Shown here: positions 1-6,155 of the stretch, piece after piece
How positions within the stretch are numbered: the stretch's first letter is position 1
Layout: each line of letters begins with the position of its first letter
NCBI GenBank assembly: GCA_029934875.1
Contig: JAOZLK010000268.1
Span: forward strand, 1-6,476
Origin: Bacteroidales bacterium
GTDB taxonomy: Bacteria > Bacteroidota > Bacteroidia > Bacteroidales > GCA-2748055
Direction of reading: 5' to 3'
Length of the DNA: 6,476 nucleotides
The notes under the pieces: generated by a model
The model's database searches: none
What the model was told of the DNA's origin: nothing
What the model saw: the letters and a program-made list of their open reading frames with translations, nothing else
Position numbers and translations under genes: made by a program

Positions 1-48
1 AAAGTAGCTGCAATGAAATTGCAGGGTTTTAACCGTAAATTAAGATAA
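1..48 (+). CDS. Possible 3' end of an upstream gene (partial)
   Basis: The first reading frame is open from the window edge to a TAA TAA double stop at 46-51. It encodes 15 residues ending in a basic tail (KLQGFNRKLR). The other two + frames hit stops within the first 35 bases, and the double stop followed by very AT-rich DNA looks like a gene end. Nothing in 15 residues identifies a family. It could equally be chance open frame. Confidence 0.35.
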   Translation, partial: KVAAMKLQGFNRKLR

Positions 49-209
49 TAAAAACCATCTGGGATTATCGATATTGATGAAGAATATTAACTGAAATTTG
101 CTGAATTACAGATCAATTCCTTGACTATATGTTAATATTTAATGTGTATTGAGCAAAATCTATGCTGAAAATATAATTGATTTAGCGCATTTTTGTAGAT
201 ATCCCAAAA
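49..209 (+). promoter_or_regulatory. AT-rich intergenic leader, probable promoter region
   Basis: About 160 bases without a convincing gene. By hand count, 61-120 has 18 G/C of 60 and 121-180 has 13 of 60, clearly lower than the neighbouring coding DNA. A promoter for the downstream run of genes would be expected here. I find no exact match to the Bacteroidota pattern (-33 TTG / -7 TAnnTTTG). The nearest is CATTTTTG at 188-195, one mismatch and no correctly spaced -33 element. TTGACT at 121-126 has no well-spaced -10 partner. No strong hairpin plus T-run was seen, so no terminator is called for the upstream gene. Confidence 0.35.
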
Positions 210-476
210 GTGCAACCAATGATATATCTTGGACAATATGATTGCTTCAACCCAGAACAGATAAACACTTATCCCGCAAATGAAGGTACAAATAAAGTTA
301 AAGCAGGCGATTTAATTAATCCTGATACACTTAGCACACTCGACTTCGATATTGAGAAAGACTCCGAAGAGCGAATTACGATGCTTGCAAATGAAATTAT
401 TGAAGGAAATCAAAAACAGACGATTCCAGTCTTATTTAAGAAATTGATCAAGCTATCAAAACATGATACAAAATAA
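210..476 (+). CDS. Small unrecognised ORF ahead of the kinase gene; possible gene remnant
   Basis: This frame has no stop from 186 to 476. Possible starts are GTG at 210 (88 residues) or ATG at 219 (85 residues). Neither has a clear ribosome binding site, so the start is uncertain. The product is soluble in appearance, with an acidic middle (around DFDIEKDSEE) and a basic end (FKKLIKLSKHD). It has no signal peptide, membrane segment or motif I recognise. Its last 14 bases overlap the start of the kinase-phosphatase gene in another frame, which would allow translational coupling if it is expressed. The lack of a good start, and a coding-like sequence beginning abruptly after a TAG at 183-185, also fit the C-terminal remnant of a larger decayed gene. 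Being real coding sequence is moderately likely; its function is unknown. Confidence 0.45.
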   Translation: MQPMIYLGQYDCFNPEQINTYPANEGTNKVKAGDLINPDTLSTLDFDIEKDSEERITMLANEIIEGNQKQTIPVLFKKLIKLSKHDTK

Positions 477-2403
477 CCTGACTGAATTATTTGATAAGAT
501 TAGAAATGTAAGAATTGCCGTCTATGGTGATTTTTGTTTAGATGCATACTGGATAATGGATCCGATTGGTTCAGAAGTTTCAGTAGAAACTGGATTACAG
601 GCAGAATCCGTTGCTTTTCAAAAATATTCTCCCGGAGGTGCCGGGAATGTAGTTGCTAATGTCGCCGCATTAAAACCAAAAGAAATAAAAGTAATAGGTG
701 TTTTGGGTAATGACATCCACGGACATGAACTTACACGTCAATTACAACAATTAGGTGCTGATACAAGTGCACTTACGATTCAAAAAGAGAATTTTGAAAC
801 TTATACCTACACAAAGAAAATACTTGACGACAAAGAACAACCCCGCATTGATTTTGGTTTGCATAATAAGCGCACAAAGGATACCGATAATGATATTTTA
901 AAAAACATACGCTTTGCACTGGAAAACTACGATGTACTCATCATTAATCAGCAAGTACAGGGAAGCCTCAACAACGACAGTTTCATTGATGGAATAAATC
1001 TGCTCTTTGAAGAATTCAATAAAAATATTGTAATTCTGGATTCAAGACACTACAACAAAAAATTCCGCAATATTTACCGCAAGATCAACGAAGTAGAAGC
1101 TGGTGTGCTGCTGGGAGAAGAACTTAAACCTCGTAACTATATTCCTTTTACAGATATTAAACAATTTGGAACTGAAATTTATAATCAGCATCATAAACCT
1201 GTATTTATCTCATGTGGATCACGTGGAATATTAACATTTGATGAGAAGGGAATAAGTGAGGTTCCAGGATTACAGATATTGAAAAAACTTGATACTGTGG
1301 GTGCAGGCGACACAACATTAAGTGCCCTTGCATTATGCCTTGCCGTAGGAGTTAAACCTGCCGAAGCATCAAAATTCGCCAATTTTGCAGCTGCAGTTAC
1401 CATCCAGAAACTTTACACAACAGGTACAGCCACCTCCAATGAAATCCTCGGGATAAGTAAAGAAGCCGATTACAATTTTCGTCCCGAACTGGCTGAAGAT
1501 ATTCGCCAGGCCAGCTATATTCACAACACTGAATTTGAAGTAAGTAATCACTCTATTCTCGCAAATCTTGGTCATATTAAACATGCCATATTCGATCACG
1601 ATGGTACAATTAGTACATTGCGGGAAGGTTGGGAAAAAATTATGGAACCCGTAATGATAAAGGCAATTCTTGGTGATAAATATAAAACCGCCGACAAAAC
1701 CTTATATAATAATGTACGAAAACGTGTACTTGGTTTTATTGATACTTCCACGGGAATCCAAACCATCGTACAAATGGAAGAATTGGTTCAGCTGGTGGAT
1801 GAATTCAATATTGTACCTAAAAATGAAATTCTGGACAAATTTTCCTACAAAAAGATTTATAATGATGCCTTAATGCAAATGGTAAATAAACGAATCGCTA
1901 AACTGAAAAATGGAGAATTGTCGGCTGATGATTATATTGTGAAAGGAGCTCTTTCCTTTTTAAGCATTCTAAAAGAAAAAGGGATCAGACTCTATATGGC
2001 AAGTGGAACCGATAAAGAGGATGTCATTCATGAAGCTGAAGTACTTGGCTATGCCCACTTATTTAATGGTGGTATTTATGGTTCAATCGGTGATATAAGA
2101 AAGTATTCGAAAAGAATTGTTATTAATAAAATCATTACGGATAATCACCTTAAAGGAAATGAGCTCTTAGTAACAGGCGATGGACCGGTTGAAATAAAAG
2201 AGTGTAATAGATTTGAAGGAATTGCTATTGGCTTAGCCAGCGATGAAGTCAGAAGATATGGTCTGAACGAAGAAAAAAGGACCCGACTCATTAAAGCAGG
2301 GGCCGATATTATAATCAACGATTTTACACAGGCTAATCTCTTAGCAGAATTTCTATTTAAAAAAGAACATGAACATCGAAACATTATTACATCAACTAAT
2401 TGA
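463..2403 (+). CDS. Bifunctional PfkB/RfaE-type sugar kinase - HAD phosphatase fusion
   Basis: A 646-residue cytoplasmic protein with two domains. Residues ~1-330 are a ribokinase/PfkB-family kinase of the RfaE/HldE type: YGDFCLD at 21-27, the glycine-rich SPGGAGNVVANVAAL at 56-70, and the signature DTVGAGDTT at 277-285 with the expected catalytic base Asp283. After a linker (~330-370) comes a HAD phosphohydrolase. Motif I is FDHDGT at 377-382 (nucleophile Asp378, acid/base Asp380), motif II MASGT at 512-516 (Ser514), motif III probably Lys550 or Lys556, and motif IV TGDGPVE at 571-577. About 130 residues between motifs I and II form a large, probably helical (C1) cap. In E. coli HldE the same kinase type is fused to a nucleotidyltransferase; here no HxGH motif exists and a phosphatase takes that place. 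With the next gene, a GmhA-like isomerase, this suggests conversion of a sugar 7-phosphate through a 1,7-bisphosphate to the 1-phosphate. That assignment is inference; the substrate cannot be read from the sequence. The ATG at 463 is supported by alignment to the usual kinase N-terminus. Confidence 0.9.
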   Translation: MIQNNLTELFDKIRNVRIAVYGDFCLDAYWIMDPIGSEVSVETGLQAESVAFQKYSPGGAGNVVANVAALKPKEIKVIGVLGNDIHGHELTRQLQQLGADTSALTIQKENFETYTYTKKILDDKEQPRIDFGLHNKRTKDTDNDILKNIRFALENYDVLIINQQVQGSLNNDSFIDGINLLFEEFNKNIVILDSRHYNKKFRNIYRKINEVEAGVLLGEELKPRNYIPFTDIKQFGTEIYNQHHKPVFISCGSRGILTFDEKGISEVPGLQILKKLDTVGAGDTTLSALALCLAVGVKPAEASKFANFAAAVTIQKLYTTGTATSNEILGISKEADYNFRPELAEDIRQASYIHNTEFEVSNHSILANLGHIKHAIFDHDGTISTLREGWEKIMEPVMIKAILGDKYKTADKTLYNNVRKRVLGFIDTSTGIQTIVQMEELVQLVDEFNIVPKNEILDKFSYKKIYNDALMQMVNKRIAKLKNGELSADDYIVKGALSFLSILKEKGIRLYMASGTDKEDVIHEAEVLGYAHLFNGGIYGSIGDIRKYSKRIVINKIITDNHLKGNELLVTGDGPVEIKECNRFEGIAIGLASDEVRRYGLNEEKRTRLIKAGADIIINDFTQANLLAEFLFKKEHEHRNIITSTN

Positions 2404-3004
2404 AAGATATCCTGCCCTGAATGCATGTAAAAAGGATATTGAGGAAACGGCCAGGCTGATCATCAGCTCTTATGAAAACAATGGTCAGCTTTTAATCTGT
2501 GGCAATGGCGGAAGCAGTTCTGATGCTGAGCATATTGTAGGTGAACTCATGAAGAGTTTCTCTAAGAAACGCCCCCTTGATCCCAGTTTTGAAGATGCCC
2601 TTTCTGCAGTGTCCAAAGAACGTGGATCCTTTATTGCCAGTAAACTTGAGAAAGGCCTTCCGGCCATATCCCTTGGAGCACACAGTGCACTTACTTCTGC
2701 AATATCAAACGATATGGATGGTAATTTAATTTTTGCGCAGCAGGTGAATGGCTATGGCAGAAAAAATGATATATTATTTTGCATTACAAGCTCCGGTAAT
2801 TCTCAAAATATTATTGATGCCGCAATAACGGCAAAAGCAAAAGGATTAACAGTTATTGGTTTAAGCGGAAAAACCGGAGGAAAACTGAAACAATATTGCG
2901 ACGCGATAATTTGTGTGCCGGAAATAAGCACTCCTGATATTCAAGAACTTCATTTACCTGTTTATCATACAATTTGCAAAATTACAGAACATTACTTCTT
3001 CTGA
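2369..3004 (+). CDS. GmhA-like SIS-domain phosphosugar (phosphoheptose) isomerase
   Basis: A 211-residue cytoplasmic SIS-domain protein. E. coli GmhA converts sedoheptulose 7-phosphate to D-glycero-D-manno-heptose 7-phosphate. The phosphate-binding motif GNGGSSSDAEH (45-55) leads into GEL with Glu59, aligned with catalytic Glu65 of E. coli GmhA. A second phosphate loop, TSSGNS, is at 140-145, and IQELHLPVYH (191-200) ends in His200, aligned with catalytic His180. All the residues that mark a GmhA-type isomerase, rather than a general SIS regulator, are therefore present. It is about 20 residues longer than E. coli GmhA (192), because the segment between Glu59 and PAISL (98-102) is enlarged, carrying RPLDPSFEDAL and a charged stretch. 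The gene starts 35 bases inside the preceding kinase-phosphatase gene, in another frame, implying coupled translation. A GmhA-like isomerase is the best call; a related ketose-phosphate substrate is possible. Confidence 0.82.
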   Translation: MNIETLLHQLIERYPALNACKKDIEETARLIISSYENNGQLLICGNGGSSSDAEHIVGELMKSFSKKRPLDPSFEDALSAVSKERGSFIASKLEKGLPAISLGAHSALTSAISNDMDGNLIFAQQVNGYGRKNDILFCITSSGNSQNIIDAAITAKAKGLTVIGLSGKTGGKLKQYCDAIICVPEISTPDIQELHLPVYHTICKITEHYFF

Positions 3005-3030
3005 AGAAACTCAATGACGAAATAAAAATA
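3005..3030 (+). promoter_or_regulatory. Short A-rich translation-initiation spacer that decides the next start
   Basis: Twenty-six bases separate the isomerase stop from ATG ATG at 3031-3036. The run GAAATAAAAATA directly before the ATG is an A-rich initiation region of the kind usual in Bacteroidota, with no GGAGG. Choosing 3031 rather than an in-frame upstream start at 2974 removes a peptide without signal character and puts a lipoprotein signal at the N-terminus. Confidence 0.5.
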
Positions 3031-4365
3031 ATGATGAGAAAACTGAATTTATCGCTCCTTACCCTGGTTCTGTTAACTGCAAGTTGTAGTGAAGCTGAAG
3101 TGGCTAAAAGCAGCTATTGGGATATGGATGTGTTGCCTTTTATTGATTCTCATGTTCATGGTGCCACCATTGTTGAACTACCCAATGGTGATTTCCTGTC
3201 AGCCTGGTTTCAGGGATCAGGCGAACGTTGGTCTGATGACGTTGCCATCATGGGTGCACGCCTGGATAAAACCACTAAAACATGGAGTGAATCATTTCTC
3301 ATGGCAGATGTACCCGACTTTCCGGATATTAATCCTGTCCTGTTTATTGACGCCGAAGAACGTTTATGGTTGGTCTGGTACACGGTTATAGCTAATCAAT
3401 GGAGTACATCCTTGCTTAAATATCGCATCAGTGAAGATTACCTGGAAGCCGGAGCACCCACATGGGACTGGCAGGATGTAATTCATGTTAAACCAGGTGA
3501 TGAAAGTGGAAATGGAATACAGCTTAACGATAAATTCGTGAAATCCGTAGAACGACAAATAGAAGAAATTGCAAATACGCTCACAGATACAAGCCATATA
3601 AGTTTATGGTACAAATGGGGCGATCGAATGCTAAGTAAAGCCAGGGGAGAAGACTTTATGACCAGGGGAACCCTTATTGATTCTGTGAATGGAAATAAGA
3701 ATCAAAAAATGGGCTATCCCTATTTCAGAAGAATGGGATGGCAAACAAAGAATAAGGCTGTAATTGTTGATCATAAAAGAATCATTTTACCCCTTTATTC
3801 CGATGGTTTTGATTTTTCCATCATGGCAATCACTGACAATGGCGGAAAAAACTGGATATTTAGTGAACCATTGGTTGGCGCTGGCAATATTCAACCCAGT
3901 ATCGTGTTTAAATCAGACGGGACCATGCTTGCCTACATGCGCGATAATGGACCGCCACCAGAGAAAATGCAAGTTGCTCACTCGGCAGACAAGGGACTTT
4001 CATGGAGTATTGTGAAAGACTCCGACTTACCTAATCCCGGTTCAGGTGCTGATTTTGTAACATTGGAAAATGGTCACTGGCTTGCTGCATATAATGACGG
4101 CCTGCATGGTAACGGTCGGCAATCACTGGCAATTTCAATATCAATAAACGAAGGTGAAAGCTGGGACTTTACAAGGCATGTAGAAAGAGAAACCAAAGGT
4201 GAAAATGAAGCTACTTCTTTTGCATACCCCTCCGTAATTCAGGCAAAAGACGGAAGCATCCACCTTGTTTACAGCTATCAAAAGCCCCATGAAAATGGAA
4301 TTAGTCAGGAAAAAATTAAATATGCTGAATTTTATGAAGCATGGGTCATGGAAGGAGATCATTGA
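3031..4365 (+). CDS. Predicted lipoprotein with sialidase-like BNR/Asp-box beta-propeller
   Basis: A 444-residue protein from ATG 3031. Residues 1-18 are a lipoprotein signal (charged MMRK, then a Leu-rich core) with lipobox TASC and lipidated Cys19, so it is predicted to be membrane-anchored outside the cytoplasm. The rest resembles the BNR_2/sialidase-like six-bladed propeller group. Asp-boxes are seen at 268-275 (TDNGGKNW), 318-325 (SADKGLSW) and 371-378 (SINEGESW, Asn for Asp), with a degenerate one at 78-85 (LDKTTKTW). Family-typical blocks are HGATIVELPNGDFLSAWF (43-60), PLYSDGFDFS (254-263) and YMRDNGPPPE (302-311). The FRIP motif of classical GH33 sialidases is absent, so true sialidase activity is doubtful. 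A probable helical insertion lies at ~165-211. A carbohydrate-active role (glycosidase or lyase on an extracellular glycan) is inferred. It sits 26 bases after the isomerase gene and 33 before the next. Confidence 0.85.
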   Translation: MMRKLNLSLLTLVLLTASCSEAEVAKSSYWDMDVLPFIDSHVHGATIVELPNGDFLSAWFQGSGERWSDDVAIMGARLDKTTKTWSESFLMADVPDFPDINPVLFIDAEERLWLVWYTVIANQWSTSLLKYRISEDYLEAGAPTWDWQDVIHVKPGDESGNGIQLNDKFVKSVERQIEEIANTLTDTSHISLWYKWGDRMLSKARGEDFMTRGTLIDSVNGNKNQKMGYPYFRRMGWQTKNKAVIVDHKRIILPLYSDGFDFSIMAITDNGGKNWIFSEPLVGAGNIQPSIVFKSDGTMLAYMRDNGPPPEKMQVAHSADKGLSWSIVKDSDLPNPGSGADFVTLENGHWLAAYNDGLHGNGRQSLAISISINEGESWDFTRHVERETKGENEATSFAYPSVIQAKDGSIHLVYSYQKPHENGISQEKIKYAEFYEAWVMEGDH

Positions 4366-4398
4366 AACTCCCTTTACTAAGTGCAACTAAATAAAAAC
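4366..4398 (+). promoter_or_regulatory. Spacer and A-rich initiation region before the GxGYxYP gene
   Basis: Thirty-three bases lie between the lipoprotein stop and ATG ATG at 4399-4404. The tract CTAAATAAAAAC precedes the start. A GTG in the same frame at 4381 would add six residues (MQLNKN), making the n-region of the signal peptide less typical, so 4399 is preferred. No hairpin or T-run is visible, so transcription probably continues through. Confidence 0.45.
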
Positions 4399-6150
4399 AT
4401 GATGAAAAAACGAATCAGACTGCTCCTCATATCCATCAGTATCCCATTTTTGGCCAGTGTCACAAACGCGAAAGAGATCCTCCCTCCCGGGCCAATCTAT
4501 ACATATACCCTATCATCAAACGGAACAGTTGATTCATATGATGAAGCGATGGCGGTTTCCTGCCTTCAGGGTATTCTCAACCGTGACAGCACGATGGTAT
4601 ATGTTCTTTATAATTCAACCACCAGGCCTACAAGGCCAGATTATTGGCTGGACATCATGATGTCGGAAGAGAGATGGCTCAGTGGACGCGAATTAAAAGT
4701 CCTGGACAACATAGATTCTCTCTACGAACTCGCTGAGGAAAAGGTTAAGGGAGCCATCATCTGGGATCCCGATGTGCCTGCATCAATGAATGTAGCAACC
4801 ACAATTGCAGGGATTGAAGACGGCATCGTATTTAGTCCGGAATACGCGGAAAAATATCTGGCTAAGTGGGGCCTGCCTGTCATCAAGGACTTGCGCGGGA
4901 TGTTCACCGGGAGTGAAACAGGGAGTAAAAAGAATGATGCTTATCGCTGGGCAATCCGTGAATACCTTAGCAAAGGTCTCTGTTCGGATCATTTATTATG
5001 TCTCTATGAAGACCCCTTCTCAACTCGTGAAAGAGGCGATATCGTATACGTGGTAACCCGGGATTGGGCCGTGAAGAATCGTTCCTTCGTTTATGACCTC
5101 TCTCCCTGGGGCGACGAAGCACCAAAGGACGATCCTGACCAGGAACTTGGCACTGACCTTGCCACTTACCATATAATGCTTGGGGAAATTCTGAATCAAA
5201 CCGCAGGTGAACAGATGACCGAAGTTGCCGGGTTCTTCTCTTTCTCTAAATACAGTAATATCCCTGGTCATCCAAGTAAACATGATCCTGTTCCAACCGA
5301 GTGGGAGACTGTTTATATCATCTCACCTTATAACTGTTACCAAAATACGGTTGCACACAATTGTTACAACCAGTCTTTGCACAGTCAGGCGCCATCGGTC
5401 ATGCTGAAGCAACACCGCCCCCCCCTGAAGGAACTGGAGAACAAAACCTATATATGCATTTTAATGGCAGATTACGATTCAGGCACCCCCTTATATGAAT
5501 TCCTGTTGAAATTCTGGAATGATAAAAAAAGAGGGGATATCCCCTTACTATGGGGCATTAACCCAAACCTGGTGGAAACCTATCCGGATATCATTTCCTA
5601 TTTTTATGAAACACACTCAGAGAATGATTATTTTGCTGCAGACGCGAGCGCGGCAGGGTATATGAACCCCAACCGGATTGAAACGGAGCACCTTCCGCTT
5701 TTCATCAATCACAATCAGAAGTTTTACAATCAGCTGGATATGACCCTGTCGCCGATGGTGCTTGACTGGGATGAGCCCAGTGCCGATGTCAAGGATGCAT
5801 TCACACAATTCTCACCCGATGGTTTTGCTACCATCGTCATGGATTTACACAACTCAGGAGGTAGGTCACCTGAACCACATGTTTGGAAGGGAATGCCCGT
5901 GATGAATTTGCTTAACCCTGTAAATCAGATCACTAATTCAGATGTCTCGGCAGATATCATGTCAGCCCATATTCCTCTAAAATATACCTGTGTTCCCACG
6001 TTTTACTTTTTCAGGATTGTTTGGTCAAGTCCCTTCCAGGTAATCAACACCATAGAGCTTCTTAAAGAGAAACGGCCCGAGCTGGACATTGAGGTTCTGG
6101 ATCCATACAACTTTTTCAACATGTTTAAGGAACATTATTCAGAGCAATAG
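4399..6150 (+). CDS. Exported GxGYxYP-family putative glycoside hydrolase
   Basis: A 583-residue protein from ATG 4399. Residues 1-24 are a Sec signal peptide (MMKKRIR, hydrophobic core, TNA then KE), so it is periplasmic or secreted. The body matches the GxGYxYP family, named for its C-terminal motif and labelled a putative glycoside hydrolase; to my knowledge its reaction is not well defined. Recognisable blocks in order are LQGILNRDSTMVY (56-68), IIWDPDVPASMNVATTIAG (120-138), DLSPWGDEAP followed by DDPDQELGTD (233-253), ADYDSGTPLYEF (357-368) and the signature region SAAGYMNP (417-424). The signature departs from consensus: Ala for the first Gly and Asn for the second Tyr. The length is compatible with a complete family member. 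Hand counts of sample 60-base lines give 28 and 35 G/C in this gene against 22 and 24 in the kinase gene, so its base composition is higher. Its position after a sialidase-like lipoprotein suggests a role in extracellular glycan processing (inference). Confidence 0.83.
   Translation: MMKKRIRLLLISISIPFLASVTNAKEILPPGPIYTYTLSSNGTVDSYDEAMAVSCLQGILNRDSTMVYVLYNSTTRPTRPDYWLDIMMSEERWLSGRELKVLDNIDSLYELAEEKVKGAIIWDPDVPASMNVATTIAGIEDGIVFSPEYAEKYLAKWGLPVIKDLRGMFTGSETGSKKNDAYRWAIREYLSKGLCSDHLLCLYEDPFSTRERGDIVYVVTRDWAVKNRSFVYDLSPWGDEAPKDDPDQELGTDLATYHIMLGEILNQTAGEQMTEVAGFFSFSKYSNIPGHPSKHDPVPTEWETVYIISPYNCYQNTVAHNCYNQSLHSQAPSVMLKQHRPPLKELENKTYICILMADYDSGTPLYEFLLKFWNDKKRGDIPLLWGINPNLVETYPDIISYFYETHSENDYFAADASAAGYMNPNRIETEHLPLFINHNQKFYNQLDMTLSPMVLDWDEPSADVKDAFTQFSPDGFATIVMDLHNSGGRSPEPHVWKGMPVMNLLNPVNQITNSDVSADIMSAHIPLKYTCVPTFYFFRIVWSSPFQVINTIELLKEKRPELDIEVLDPYNFFNMFKEHYSEQ
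5418..5425. repeat. Homopolymer run of eight C
   Basis: Eight consecutive C residues follow CG inside the GxGYxYP gene and encode the end of Arg, then Pro-Pro and the start of Leu. The reading frame is intact across it. Such a run is a possible slippage site and also a frequent place for sequencing or assembly error. Confidence 0.95.
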
Positions 6151-6155
6151 TGGAT

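Noticed and set aside
121..150. TTGACT as a sigma70-like -35 box
   Set aside because: No suitable -10 follows at 16-18 bases, and Bacteroidota primary promoters use a different consensus.
209..217. AAGTGCAAC shared with 4379-4387 as a possible repeated regulatory site
   Set aside because: A single 9-base match in a 6.5-kb window with no further flanking similarity is weak, and the two sites have different relations to starts.
1191..1599. Open stretches on the minus strand within the kinase region
   Set aside because: They lie fully inside a well-supported + strand gene, have no recognisable motifs and look like frame shadows.
463..2403. Annotation as HldE (kinase plus adenylyltransferase), the usual bifunctional heptose protein
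   Set aside because: The C-terminal half has HAD motifs (DHDGT, GDGPVE) and no HxGH nucleotidyltransferase motif.
2974..3030. Upstream in-frame start for the sialidase-like protein
   Set aside because: It would overlap the isomerase gene and put about 19 residues ahead of a clear lipoprotein signal; ATG at 3031 gives a normal lipobox position.
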